64,000 bases of DNA from Streptomyces guryensis (GCF_021261325.1 NZ_JAJSBI010000034.1:1-64000); one strand, 5' to 3'; shown: positions 41,575 to 50,269, numbered from the stretch's first letter. The notes: a model not told the origin generated them from the letters alone. Numbers and translations: made by a program.

Positions 41575-43059
41575 TTGAACCGCGCACGCACCGCACGCAC
41601 GACCCGTACCTACGACCGCTCCCGAGGTTCCGCCGCCGAGCGCTCGAGGGCTCCGCGGCGCGGCAATGCCCACGGACGGCGCCCGGCCACACCCCAGGGC
41701 GAGTTCGCGCTGCCGGTGACGCTCACGCCGGCGCTGTCCGCCGTCGAGTCGTTCGCCGACCTTGCCCTGCCGGCACCGTTGCTGGCCACGCTCGGCCACG
41801 AGGGCGTGAGCGTGCCGTTCCCCATCCAGGGGGCGACGCTGCCGAACTCCCTCGCCGGACGTGACGTGCTCGGCCGCGGCCGTACCGGGTCGGGCAAGAC
41901 CCTGGCCTTCGGCCTCGCGGTGCTGGCCCGTACGGCGGGTCGGCGCGCAGAGCCACGGCAGCCGCTCGCCCTGGTCCTGGTCCCCACCCGCGAACTCGCC
42001 CAGCAGGTGACCGACGCGCTCACCCCGTACGCCCGTTCCGTGAGGCTGCGGCTGGCGACCGTGGTCGGCGGGATGTCCATCGGCAGGCAGGCCGGCGCGC
42101 TGCGGGCCGGCGCGGAGGTCGTCGTCGCGACGCCGGGGCGGCTCAAGGACCTCATCGGCCGCGGCGACTGCCGGCTGGACGACGTCGCCATCACCGTCCT
42201 CGACGAGGCCGACCAGATGGCCGACATGGGCTTCATGCCGCAGGTCACCGCCCTGCTCGACCAGGTGCGCCCCGAAGGGCAGCGGATGCTCTTCTCCGCC
42301 ACCCTGGACCGCAACGTCGACCTGCTCGTCCGCCGCTACCTGACCGACCCGGTGGTGCACTCCGTCGACCCCTCCGCGGGAGCGGTCACCACGATGGAAC
42401 ACCACGTGTTCCACGTGCACGAGGCGGACAAGCACCGGACGACCACCGAGATCGCGGCACGAGACGGCCGGGTGATCATGTTCCTGGACACCAAGCACGC
42501 CGTCGACCGGCTCACCGAGCACCTGCTGAACAGCGGCGTCCGCGCGGCGTCCCTGCACGGCGGCAAGTCCCAGCCGCAGCGCACGCGGACCCTCGCCCAG
42601 TTCAGGACCGGACATGTGACGGTACTGGTGGCGACCAACGTCGCGGCGCGCGGGATCCACGTCGACAACCTCGACCTGGTCGTCAACGTCGATCCGCCCA
42701 CCGACCACAAGGACTACCTGCACCGCGGCGGCCGTACCGCCCGCGCCGGAGAGTCCGGCAGTGTCGTCACCCTGGTGACTCCCGGCCAGCGCCGCGACAT
42801 GACCCGGCTGATGACCGCGGCCGGCATCGCCCCCCGGATCACCCCGGTGCGTTCGGGTGAGGCGGAACTGAGCCGCATCACCGGGGCCCAGGCCCCTTCC
42901 GGTGTCCCCGTGGTCATCACCGCGCCCGTCGCGGAACGCCCCCGCCGCTCCGCGGCTTCCTCCTCCCGGGGCCGCCGTGATCGCCCTGCCCAGGGGCGCG
43001 CCACCGGACGAGCCGGGCGGAACAGGGCGCAGCGGCCCGCCTTCGACTCGGCTGCGTAG
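41575..43059 (+). CDS. DEAD-box RNA helicase
   Basis: 494 residues from TTG 41575, preferred because GAGGAAGG lies 5-7 nt upstream. All core motifs are visible: GRTGSGKT (I), PTRELAQQ (Ia), TPGRLKD (Ib), DEAD within VLDEADQM (II), FSAT (III), ATNVAARGI (V) and HRGGRTARAG (VI). N- and C-terminal extensions are Arg/Ser-rich and probably bind RNA non-specifically. Likely unwinds structured RNA, for example during cold stress, given the cold-shock gene upstream. Confidence 0.9.
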   Translation: MNRARTARTTRTYDRSRGSAAERSRAPRRGNAHGRRPATPQGEFALPVTLTPALSAVESFADLALPAPLLATLGHEGVSVPFPIQGATLPNSLAGRDVLGRGRTGSGKTLAFGLAVLARTAGRRAEPRQPLALVLVPTRELAQQVTDALTPYARSVRLRLATVVGGMSIGRQAGALRAGAEVVVATPGRLKDLIGRGDCRLDDVAITVLDEADQMADMGFMPQVTALLDQVRPEGQRMLFSATLDRNVDLLVRRYLTDPVVHSVDPSAGAVTTMEHHVFHVHEADKHRTTTEIAARDGRVIMFLDTKHAVDRLTEHLLNSGVRAASLHGGKSQPQRTRTLAQFRTGHVTVLVATNVAARGIHVDNLDLVVNVDPPTDHKDYLHRGGRTARAGESGSVVTLVTPGQRRDMTRLMTAAGIAPRITPVRSGEAELSRITGAQAPSGVPVVITAPVAERPRRSAASSSRGRRDRPAQGRATGRAGRNRAQRPAFDSAA

Positions 43060-43136
43060 AGGCATCGCTTCGCCCCATCCACGTAGAGGCATCGCCAGAA
43101 GGCACCCATCCCTCACCCCCCTCCATGGAGGCAGCT

Positions 43137-43496
43137 TTGACACCGGTTCAGATGCAGCGGCAACCGGCGGTTCGCTTCACCATGAGCGCAGTCGACGACA
43201 AGGAAGCGGCCGGACCCCGGGTCCGGGACGACATGACCGTCGAGGTCGCCCTGTCCCTCATGGCCGGTGCCCGTGTCGAGTTCCTGCTCCTGTGCGACGG
43301 GGACGATCAGTGCACGGGCGCGGTCACCCGGGCCGAACTCGCCGTTCACCGCAGCAGTTCCGTCTACACGGACCGGCTGCGTCTACGGGACGTCCTCGAC
43401 GAGCCGTCCGCCTCGCCCGTCCTTCGGCCCGTCACCGGCGGGGCACGCGGCCGGGCACACGGCCGGGCCGCGGGCGTCCTCGCCCTCTCCCACTGA
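43137..43496 (+). CDS. Small CBS-domain-like protein
   Basis: 119 residues from TTG 43137 with ATGGAGG upstream; ATG 43125 is the alternative. The core AAGPRVRDDMTVEVALSLMA, then VEFLLLCDGDDQCTGAVTRA and LRLRDVL, resembles a CBS motif, normally one half of a Bateman module. The C-terminus is Gly/Arg/His-rich. CBS proteins sense adenine nucleotides. It lies between the helicase and the SCO5918-type gene in the same direction. Confidence 0.6.
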   Translation: MTPVQMQRQPAVRFTMSAVDDKEAAGPRVRDDMTVEVALSLMAGARVEFLLLCDGDDQCTGAVTRAELAVHRSSSVYTDRLRLRDVLDEPSASPVLRPVTGGARGRAHGRAAGVLALSH

Positions 43497-43544
43497 TCCG
43501 GCTCACCCCGCCCAGCCCGTTCTCCTTCTCCCTGTGAGGGCATC

Positions 43545-43856
43545 ATGCGCTGTGTCATCGCCCGGTACCCGTTCGACCTGAGCAAGAGCGGAGTGCTGGC
43601 CTCGATGAAGGGCCTCGCGCCCGAGATCGTGACGGGTGAGTCCGTGACGATCGGCCGCCGCCGCTACCCCGTCAAGCAGGTGGGCGAGGTCGTCACCCGA
43701 CAGGACCGCCGCGACTTCACCGGCAGCGAAGTCATCCGGGCCATGACCCGCCTCGGCTTCACCTGCCATGCCCGCCCCGACGCCGCGCCCGTGCGGGTCT
43801 CCGCTCCGCTCCAGACCTCGTCGGCGCTGCTCGGCGCCGCCTGCCTGGACGGATGA
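43545..43856 (+). CDS. SCO5918-family protein
   Basis: 103 residues from ATG 43545, with GTGAGGG upstream. Starts MRCVIARYPFDLSKSGVL and continues MKGLAPEIVTGESVTIGRRR, YPVKQVGEVVTRQDRRDF and VIRAMTRLGFTCHARP, the conserved family body. Function unknown. Downstream of a helicase and a CBS protein, and homologous to the tail of the broken DUF5994 copy 5 at 13131-13412. A perfect 18-bp hairpin follows. Confidence 0.8.
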   Translation: MRCVIARYPFDLSKSGVLASMKGLAPEIVTGESVTIGRRRYPVKQVGEVVTRQDRRDFTGSEVIRAMTRLGFTCHARPDAAPVRVSAPLQTSSALLGAACLDG

Positions 43857-43887
43857 GGACGGGCGGCAAAACCGCCATTCGGATTCC

Positions 43888-43927
43888 GATGAGGGCCCTG
43901 CCGACACACGTCGGCAGGGCCCTCATC
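43888..43927 (+). terminator. Very strong hairpin terminator
   Basis: GATGAGGGCCCTGCCGAC (43888-43905) pairs perfectly with GTCGGCAGGGCCCTCATC (43910-43927) around ACAC, closing the helicase-CBS-SCO5918 block. Confidence 0.85.
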
Positions 43928-44112
43928 GCCGTCCCGCCGCCCGCGACCCGCTGCCGCTGCCGCTGCCGCTGCCCGCGAACGGACCGGGCCACTGAGGCCC
44001 GCGCCACCTGACGGCCTTGCCCGGGAGGCCTAGCCGCGATACCGCCGCCCACGACGACTGCGTCACCCGTCGTTGCAGGTCACAGGCTATCTGTTCCCTC
44101 AGGCAGGTGAAA

Positions 44113-44132
44113 TCTACTCTTGTCAGAGTAGA
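44113..44132. promoter_or_regulatory. Inverted repeat upstream of the MerR-type gene
   Basis: TCTACTCT and AGAGTAGA flank TGTC: an 8-bp perfect repeat in a locally AT-richer stretch. It could be an operator. The rest of 43928-44448 holds no supported gene. Confidence 0.4.
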
Positions 44133-44448
44133 CATTGGGCTCTGACCCAGTTAGCCTTTTCCTCGTCGACACAGGTCAAGCGAGACCCGGCAGACACGAA
44201 CTGGCGGGTTGCAGTACATGAAGTTCGCAAAGCAGTGCAGTTCTGGTTCAAAGCAAGGACGGAGGACGCAGACGCCATCGGATCGCCCGGCCCGAGACGC
44301 ACTCGGCCGGGTACCGCAAGACCCCGGATTGGAAGGTGGTCCCCGGTCACGCAGCCGCGATCCCCGCACCCCCCTTCTGCAGGGCTGGTAGCGGAAAACA
44401 GAAGGTCGGCAGAGCATTAGGGCCGACGGATGGTGTTGAATTTCCTTC

Positions 44449-44480
44449 GGGGCCCTGGTGCCGTACGGCACCAGGGCCCC
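44449..44480 (+). promoter_or_regulatory. Perfect 32-nt palindrome in the leader of the MerR-type gene
   Basis: GGGGCCCTGGTGCCGT and its exact complement abut with no spacer. It ends 26 bp before the ATG, just ahead of the GAGGTGAC ribosome site. As RNA it would form a very stable hairpin: either an attenuator, or the end of a small leader RNA, or a DNA-level operator. Confidence 0.6.
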
Positions 44481-44505
44481 TCGACGCGTTGCACAACGAG
44501 GTGAC

Positions 44506-44859
44506 ATGACAGCAGACAACCCCCTCAGTGATCGTCTGGACGACGATGACTACCCCGCATACACCATGGGTCGGGCCGCCGAGATGCTCGGCGCCACCCC
44601 GGCTTTCCTCCGAGCCCTCGGTGAGGCTCGTCTGATCACTCCGCTCCGCTCGGAGGGCGGACACCGCCGGTACTCCCGCTACCAGCTGCGGATCGCTGCG
44701 CGCGCCCGCGAGCTCGTGGACAAGGGCACCCCGATCGAGGCCGCGTGCCGCATCGTCATCCTCGAGGACCAGCTCGAGGAAGCTCAGCGCATCAACGCCG
44801 AGTACCGCCGGCGTGCCGAGCAAGAAGCGCCCGACGCTCCCCTTCCCGCTTCCGGCTGA
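44506..44859 (+). CDS. MerR-like helix-turn-helix regulator
   Basis: 117 residues from ATG 44506 with GAGGTGAC upstream. A MerR-type DNA-binding domain: YTMGRAAEMLGATPAFLRAL, then LITPLRSEGGHRRYSRYQLR, followed by a helix RARELVDKGTPIEAACRIVI and a coiled-coil ILEDQLEEAQRINAEYRRRA. No Cys metal site, so not a metal sensor. Closely resembles a widely conserved Streptomyces regulator. Usual effector unknown. Confidence 0.85.
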   Translation: MTADNPLSDRLDDDDYPAYTMGRAAEMLGATPAFLRALGEARLITPLRSEGGHRRYSRYQLRIAARARELVDKGTPIEAACRIVILEDQLEEAQRINAEYRRRAEQEAPDAPLPASG

Positions 44860-45478
44860 TCACGCGGGCGTGGCCCGGTCGGCTCGCACATGCGCGACGC
44901 CCGGCCGGCCGTGAGCGCCCGCCTGGGGCAGCAGACCGTGTCCCCCCGGTCAGCCTCCCGGCTGCGGGCGGCGGCGCCTGCGCGGTCTGCCCCTCACCAT
45001 GATCTCGCCCGGGTGGGACTCGGTGCCGCCCGGAGCCGGGGCGGGATCACGCCCGGCGATACGGCGTCCACCCGCACGCGCGTCGGACCGAAGTCCGCGG
45101 CGCATCACGAGCGGGGTTCCGAGACCATCGCCAGTCGACAACTCCGCCGCGCCGGGGCCCATGCACTCGATCAGGTACGCCCGCCAACCGGCGGTCCGGC
45201 CCGACCTCGATATGCGCGGTCGCGACGGCGCCACTCGGTCGCCCTGCGGGCCGGCGCTCCCTGAGTCCGGAGGGGCTCCCCGGACGTAGCGATCTCCGGC
45301 CGACTGCGAAACTCAGAGCGGCTGCCCGCGCCACGCCACCGGCGGTGCGGCCCGGCACGCCGCTCTCACCGAGTGGTGCCGCGGCCGGGCAGCCGTCTGC
45401 GGATCGAGCATGACGGTCATCATGGGCGTCGGCCTGCCGTACGGCAGCGGGCTCGGCAGCGTCGGCCACGGCCGCGTG
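44860..45478. other. Non-coding stretch
   Basis: About 620 bp. Frames exist on both strands but none resembles a known family or has a plausible start. Confidence 0.4.
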
Positions 45479-45888
45479 TCAGGCCACCGCGTTCAGCAGG
45501 TCGGCCGGCACATCGGGGCGCTCAAGGGCGATGAAGTGGCCTGCCCCGGGGACCAGTGTGAAGTCGGCGGCCGGAAGCAGCTGCCTGTTGGCTTCCCGGT
45601 CCGAGGGGCGGGACCAGTCCTTTTCGCCGTAGACGAGGTGGACGGGCGCCTTGATCTCGGGGTAGCGCGGGCGGGCTGCGATGAGGCTGGGCAGGGCCTG
45701 GTACACGGCCCGCGCGACGGTCGGGTAGCCGGGGCGGCTGCCCACCTGGAGGAGTTCGTCCAGGTAGTCCTCGCGCAGCGCGCTCTTGTCGCCGAGGCCC
45801 CCCTGAAGGATCGTACGGAGGGCCGGCTTGGGCTCCACCCCGGCGATCACCGGGCCCACTCCGGGCGCGAGAACACCGCTGACCACCA
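45479..45888 (-). pseudogene. Alpha/beta hydrolase, C-terminal half only
   Basis: The frame ending at 45479 encodes the last ~135 residues of an alpha/beta hydrolase: LREDYLDELLQVGSRPGYPT, KAPVHLVYGEKDWSRPSDRE (acid-turn Asp), and GAGHFIALERPDVPADLLN with the catalytic His. The N-terminal half with the nucleophile G-x-S-x-G is absent. Upstream the frame continues into the antisense of a transporter fragment, so the break is near 45888. Confidence 0.75.
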
Positions 45889-45891
45889 CGC

Positions 45892-46485
45892 TTCCTGACC
45901 TACTACCTGGAGGCCAGCATCGGTTACTCGCCGATCGAGGCCGGTCTGTCGTTCCTGCCGATGGTCGGGGGCATCGTCGCCTCGTCGACCACGGTGCCTT
46001 CACTGCTGCTGCCCAGGGTCGGCCCGAAGGTCGTGGTCAGCGCCGGCTTCCTGGTCTCCGCGTCCGGTATGGCCCTGCTGACCCGGCTCACCCTGGACAG
46101 CGGCTACGTCGCCGACATCATGCCGGGCATGATCCTGCTGGGCCTCGGCATCGGTGCGGTGATGACCACCGCGTTCCAGGGGGCCACCGCAGGCGTGCAC
46201 CACGAGGACGCGGGCGTCGCCTCGGCGCTGATCAACACCAGCCAGCAGGTGGGCGGCTCGATCAGTACGGCACTGCTGACCACCGTTGCCTCATCGGCCG
46301 CGACCGACTACCTGTCCTCGCACAAGCCGGGCGCACTGACCATGGCCCAGGCCGGGGTCGAGAGCTACACGGCCACCCTGGCGTGGGGCGCCGGGATCTT
46401 CGTGGTCGGTGCGGCGCTCACGGCGTTCCTGATGCCGAATTCAGCTCTGGCGCCCTCGGAGGGCGAGCCTGTGATCGCCCACTGA
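45892..46485 (+). pseudogene. MFS (DHA2-type) transporter, C-terminal part only
   Basis: The open frame from 45892 starts FLTYYLEASIGYSPIEAGLS, mid-helix of a 14-TM drug efflux transporter, then FLPMVGGI, GMALLTRLTLDSGYVADIMP and GVASALINTSQQVGGSISTA, and ends at 46485. About the first half (helices 1-8 and motif A) is missing. It is directly abutted by the hydrolase fragment on the other strand. A short product from ATG 45961 is possible but would not be a working transporter. Confidence 0.75.
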
Positions 46486-46572
46486 GCCTGAATCCGCCGT
46501 GGCGAGAAATGCCGGGCGGCACCGAGCGCGGCAAGGACGAAGAGCGCACCGCTTCCTCGCAGCGCGCATCGT

Positions 46573-46586
46573 AAACCGATCGGTTT
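46573..46586. promoter_or_regulatory. Palindromic TetR-type operator, copy 1
   Basis: AAACCGATCGGTTT, perfect 14-bp palindrome, 33 bp before ATG 46619, with a degenerate half (CCAATCGGTCGG) next to it. The same palindrome occurs twice at 47767-47807 and twice at 50270-50307. Confidence 0.75.
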
Positions 46587-46618
46587 CCAATCGGTCGGAA
46601 TCGAGTTAACCTCGCCAT

Positions 46619-47188
46619 ATGACCACCGAAGCAATGGCAAGCTCCCGAGAGCGACTGCTGGAGGCAGCGGCCACGCTCACCTACCGAGACGGCGTCAACA
46701 TCGGCGTCGACACGCTGTGCAAGGCGGCGGGGGTGTCCAAGCGCTCCATGTACAAGCTGTTCGAGAGCAAAGGCGAACTGCTGGCGGCGAGCCTGGAGGA
46801 ACGCGCCTCCGCCTACGTGACGGCACTCCTGCCCGCGGCGGACGACAACCGTCCGCCCCGTGAGCGGATCCTGCACGTCTTCGAACAGGCGGAGGCGCAG
46901 GCGGGTGCGCCCGACTTCCAGGGCTGCCGGTACCTCGTCGTACAGATCGAGCTCAAGGATCCGAGCCACTCCGCGAGCCGGGTGGCCCGCCGGGTCAAGG
47001 AGAACCTGACGGCCTACTTCCGCGCCGAGGCGGAACAGGGCGGGGCGAGCGACCCGGACCTGCTGGCCCGGCAGCTGATCCTGGTCTTCGACGGCGCCAG
47101 CGCCCGTGCGGGGATCAAAGCCGACACGCAGGGCGGACTCGTCGCCCCCACGGTGGCCGCCATGCTCGACGCGGCGGACATGCGCTGA
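46619..47188 (+). CDS. TetR-family transcriptional regulator
   Basis: 189 residues from ATG 46619. N-terminal HTH: RLLEAAATLTYRDGVNIGVD, then TLCKAAGVSKRSMYKLFESK. The remaining all-helical domain fits ligand binding (HVFEQAEAQAGAPDFQGCRY). An operator-like palindrome 33 bp upstream suggests autoregulation. It lies downstream of the truncated MFS transporter, which may once have been its target. Confidence 0.88.
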   Translation: MTTEAMASSRERLLEAAATLTYRDGVNIGVDTLCKAAGVSKRSMYKLFESKGELLAASLEERASAYVTALLPAADDNRPPRERILHVFEQAEAQAGAPDFQGCRYLVVQIELKDPSHSASRVARRVKENLTAYFRAEAEQGGASDPDLLARQLILVFDGASARAGIKADTQGGLVAPTVAAMLDAADMR

Positions 47189-47212
47189 CGCACCCCGGTC
47201 CGCAACGCCCCC

Positions 47213-47737
47213 TCACCTCCCGGCGTTCACGGGAAGCCCGATGGCCGTGAGCATGTTGCCGAGCATGCCACAGGCGAAGAAGCCTGCGGTCCGCTCGGCA
47301 TCAGCGCCCAGCGACAGGTGCACGGTTTCCCAGATACTCATCCAGCCGGCCCGGACGACCTCACCGATCACGTCGTCCCCCTGCGCCTCGGCGGCCGCCA
47401 CGGTGACGTATCCCTGCATCTGCATCAGGAGCGTTTCGGGGCACGTCGAGATCAGCTGCGCATAGGCGTCCGCCATCACCTGCCCGGCGCGCTCGCCTCC
47501 CCCCACCCCGTCGGCCGCCCTCTCGAAAGCCAGGCGAGTGTCTTCCGCGCTCCGCGTCAGGGCGGCGAGAAAGATCGCCTTCTTGTCCGGGAAGAGCCGG
47601 AAGAGATACGGCTGCTTGACGCCGACCCGGTCGGCGATCGCCGCGGTGGTGGTGCCGCGGTAGCCGGCGATCGCGAACTCGGCGATCGCCGCGCGAATGA
47701 CGCTCTCTCGCCGCTCCTGCGCACTGACTCCGCCCAT
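47213..47737 (-). CDS. TetR-family transcriptional regulator
   Basis: 174 residues from ATG 47737. HTH: RRESVIRAAIAEFAIAGYRG, then TTTAAIADRVGVKQPYLFRL. C-terminal domain has LMQMQGYVTVAAAEA and FFACGMLGNMLTAIG. It converges on the previous TetR gene (24 bp between stops) and diverges from an SDR pseudogene; two palindromic operators lie between the divergent starts. Confidence 0.88.
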   Translation of the reverse strand: MGGVSAQERRESVIRAAIAEFAIAGYRGTTTAAIADRVGVKQPYLFRLFPDKKAIFLAALTRSAEDTRLAFERAADGVGGGERAGQVMADAYAQLISTCPETLLMQMQGYVTVAAAEAQGDDVIGEVVRAGWMSIWETVHLSLGADAERTAGFFACGMLGNMLTAIGLPVNAGR

Positions 47738-47766
47738 GGCCGCATCCCCTGCTTGAACCTGCACCG

Positions 47767-47807
47767 GTAAACCGATCGGTTTACTGTAACGGAAACCGAT
47801 CGGTTTC
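47767..47807. promoter_or_regulatory. Two palindromic TetR-type operators in a divergent promoter
   Basis: GTAAACCGATCGGTTTAC (47767-47784) and GAAACCGATCGGTTTC (47792-47807), both perfect, with centres about 24 bp apart. They sit between the TetR gene (minus) and the SDR pseudogene (plus). Confidence 0.82.
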
Positions 47808-47828
47808 GAATCGGAGTGGGAGTCCAGG

Positions 47829-48341
47829 ATGACGACGGATCGGCCGGTGGCACTCGTGACGGGTGCGTCCTCCGCCATCGGGAGGGAAACCGCGCTCGCC
47901 CTCGTCGCAGCGGGTTTCCAAGTGGCCGCAACAGGCCGCGACATTTCACACCTCACCCCGCTCGGGGGTGTGACGCTCACGCGATCGAGGGTTACACCGA
48001 GTCCCTGGACCACGAGGTCCGTGACCACGGTATCCGGGCGCTCATCGTCGAACCCGCTTACACCAGGACCGGGTTCGAGGCCAACAGCGCGAAACCCGGC
48101 ACCTCCCTGCACGTGTACGCGCGCGGCAGACCGTCGGCCGGGTGATGGCGGAGGCGGTCAGGGGCGGCGACGCCCCCGCTGTCGTCGCCAAGGCGATCGT
48201 GGCGGCCGCGACCGGCCCGAAGCCGAGGCCGCGCCACACAGCCGGCCCTGTGGCCGGACGCGCACGCGTCCTGCGCCGCCTCGCTCCCGCGCCGCGGTCT
48301 TCGACAAGCAGATCCGCAAGATGAACCAGCTGGCCGCCTGA
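47829..48341 (+). pseudogene. Short-chain dehydrogenase pseudogene
   Basis: Starts well from ATG 47829: MTTDRPVALVTGASSAIGRE with the TGxxxxIG cofactor motif. After about 45 residues it jumps to the family's C-terminal part in other frames: AIEGYTESLDHEVRDHGIRA and EPAYTRTGFEAN in one, then MAEAVRGGDAPAVVAKAIVA in a second, then FDKQIRKMNQLAA in a third, ending at 48341. The NNAG region and catalytic Ser-Tyr-Lys are deleted. At least one large deletion and two frameshifts. Its promoter still carries the operators. Confidence 0.82.
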
Positions 48342-48434
48342 CCCGCAGGCGCTGCCCGGGGCCGCACCCACGAAGCCACCCCCAACTGGCGTGGCGGCTG
48401 AGCCAGATGAAACCGGCGACCGAGAGTCAAACGC

Positions 48435-49022
48435 TCACCAAGCCCTGACCGGTGCGGCCGCCCTGGCGGCCTGCTCGATCTTCGCGCAGTGGGCTGCACG
48501 GGCTTCCTCGTCGATCTGCGTCTCGTGTTCGGCGCGCACCCCGGTCCGGCCGTCGAGGCCCTCGCGCAGGATGTCGGCGTGCCCGGCATGCCGGATGGAC
48601 TCGCCGAGGACATGGACGATGATGGCGAACAGGTTCGTGTTGAGATAAGGCTCCGGCCACCACGGCACGTGGCCGGGGGCGTCGAGGGGAAGCGCGGTGA
48701 TCGTCGCGTCCGAGTGTTCCCACGTGCGCCGGTAGAACCCGACGATCTGATCGCGGGTCTCGTCCTCGGCCGCCCACAGATCGCTGCCGTCGGAGTCCTG
48801 CCACCGGGGCAGCGGTTCCGGGGAAGGCCGGTCGAAGACTTCGCCGAAGTACCTGGCCTCGACGGTGGCCACGTGTTTGACCAGGCCGAGGAGGTTGGTC
48901 CCGGTTGCGGTCAAAGGTCGGCGGGCGTCGTATTCGGACAAGCCGTCGAGTTTCCAGAGCAGCGCCTCGCGGTCCCGCCGCAGTCTCCCGTGCAGGTTGG
49001 CTTTCGCGAAATCATCGATCAT
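48435..49022 (-). CDS. DinB-family protein (DUF664-like)
   Basis: 195 residues from ATG 49022; ATG 49040 is possible. Four-helix DinB fold: first helix with REALLWKLDGLSEYDARRPL, then TNLLGLVKHVATVEARYFGE with the metal-ligand His, and AIIVHVLGESIRHAGHADIL with further His ligands. Family members include thiol-dependent transferases (for example mycothiol or bacillithiol S-transferases). Substrate unknown. Confidence 0.85.
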   Translation of the reverse strand: MIDDFAKANLHGRLRRDREALLWKLDGLSEYDARRPLTATGTNLLGLVKHVATVEARYFGEVFDRPSPEPLPRWQDSDGSDLWAAEDETRDQIVGFYRRTWEHSDATITALPLDAPGHVPWWPEPYLNTNLFAIIVHVLGESIRHAGHADILREGLDGRTGVRAEHETQIDEEARAAHCAKIEQAARAAAPVRAW

Positions 49023-49112
49023 GCGGCATGAGCCTGCCATGGGCTGCTCGTGGTCTCAAGATCCCGACATCCACCAATATTCCAGTGGGACTTCACCATT
49101 CGCGTTGGAGCG

Positions 49113-49487
49113 CTAAGGCTTGAGCACCGCCAGTACGTCGTCGAGCGAGACGTCGGCGGGGTCACTCATATCGGAGCCATCGAACGTCTGCCAGATGTAG
49201 GACGCCGTCCCGCTCTCCCGCAGCGGATGCAGGTCGGCCAATTCCGGATCGTCCCGGAATTTGTTGAAGGCCTCCTCGGACTCCCATTCCACGAGGAACA
49301 GAACCTGCCGTGGCGCGAGATCACCGGCCACGTTGTCCCGGAAGCGACCAAACGCCACCATTCGACCACCATACTGCGGAGCCGCTTCGGGCAAGCGACT
49401 GAAATACGCAAGGTATTTTTCCAGATCGACCACGTCAAACATGTTCAGGGCGTAAAACTTCTTCCTCACCTGCGAATTCGCGCTCAT
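49113..49487 (-). CDS. Small DUF1330/EthD-like ferredoxin-fold protein
   Basis: 124 residues from ATG 49487, with AAAGGG upstream. YALNMFDVVDLEKYLAYFSR, GRMVAFGRF and VLFLVEWESEEAFNKFRDDP match the dimeric alpha-beta barrel pattern of DUF1330 or EthD-type proteins. The gene and its flank are less GC-rich than neighbours (for example AAATACGCAAGGTATTTTTC), suggesting recent transfer. It lies 60 bp beyond the stop of the SDR gene in the same direction. Confidence 0.6.
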   Translation of the reverse strand: MSANSQVRKKFYALNMFDVVDLEKYLAYFSRLPEAAPQYGGRMVAFGRFRDNVAGDLAPRQVLFLVEWESEEAFNKFRDDPELADLHPLRESGTASYIWQTFDGSDMSDPADVSLDDVLAVLKP

Positions 49488-49547
49488 TGCCAATACCCTT
49501 TCCGGTCTCAGGAAACTGGTGTTCGTTGCTCCGGGGCCCGCGCAGGT

Positions 49548-50249
49548 CTACTTGGCGAGCTGGGGGTACAGCCCTGCCAGTTCGCCGGCCAGGCCCGCCT
49601 TGACCTGCCGGGAGATGTCGTCGGCGAGCACCTCGTACGCACCGGTCTCGACGCCGTCGAGGGCGAGTGCGGCGACGTCGCGCGGGTCGGACTTGGGTGC
49701 GTCGACGCCGGCCGCGAGGTCCGTGTCGACGTAGCCGACATGCAGCCCGGTCACCCCGATGCCACGCGGCTGGAGTTCGAGGCGCAGGGAGTTGGTCTGC
49801 GACCACAGGGCGGCCTTGGAGGCGCTGTAGGAGCCGCCGAGTGCGATCCAGGACAGCACGGAGTGCACGTTGAGGAGGTGGCCGCCGCCGTTGCGCTCGA
49901 TCACCGGCACGAAGGCGCGGGCCACGAGGAGCGGGCCGTAGAAGTTGGTCTCGAACTCCCGGCGTACGTCGTCGATCGGGGAGTCGAGGAAGGACGCGCC
50001 GACCGATGCCCCGGCGTTGTTGACCAGCACGGTGACGTCCTGCGCCTGTGCGGCGGCGGCCGCCACGGAGGCCGGGTCGGTGACCTCCAGCGCCACCGGG
50101 ACCGCGTCCGGGTGCGTCACGCCGCGCGGGTCGCGGGCCGTGGCGTAGACCTTGCCGGCACCGCGCGCGTACAGCTCTTCCACCAGGGCCTTGCCGATGC
50201 CGCGGCTGCCTCCGGTGACGAAGACGTTCGCGCCCTTCAAAACAGTCAT
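49548..50249 (-). CDS. Short-chain dehydrogenase/reductase under palindromic operators
   Basis: 233 residues from ATG 50249 with GGGGAGAG upstream. Complete classical SDR: FVTGGSRGIGKALVEEL, VTVLVNNAGAS, a Ser in SVLSWIALGGSY and YSASKAALW (Y-x-x-x-K). NADP-dependent oxidoreductase of unknown substrate. Two copies of AAACCGATCGGTTT lie 20-58 bp upstream. So it is probably repressed by one or both nearby TetR proteins, and it looks like the working counterpart of the SDR pseudogene. Confidence 0.88.
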   Translation of the reverse strand: MTVLKGANVFVTGGSRGIGKALVEELYARGAGKVYATARDPRGVTHPDAVPVALEVTDPASVAAAAAQAQDVTVLVNNAGASVGASFLDSPIDDVRREFETNFYGPLLVARAFVPVIERNGGGHLLNVHSVLSWIALGGSYSASKAALWSQTNSLRLELQPRGIGVTGLHVGYVDTDLAAGVDAPKSDPRDVAALALDGVETGAYEVLADDISRQVKAGLAGELAGLYPQLAK

Positions 50250-50269
50250 GACTCTCCCCTGAGAACGAA

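Noticed and set aside
44860..45478. Minus-strand frames that might encode small proteins
   Set aside because: No recognisable domains, no good ribosome site, and Arg/Pro/Gly-rich composition typical of shadow frames.
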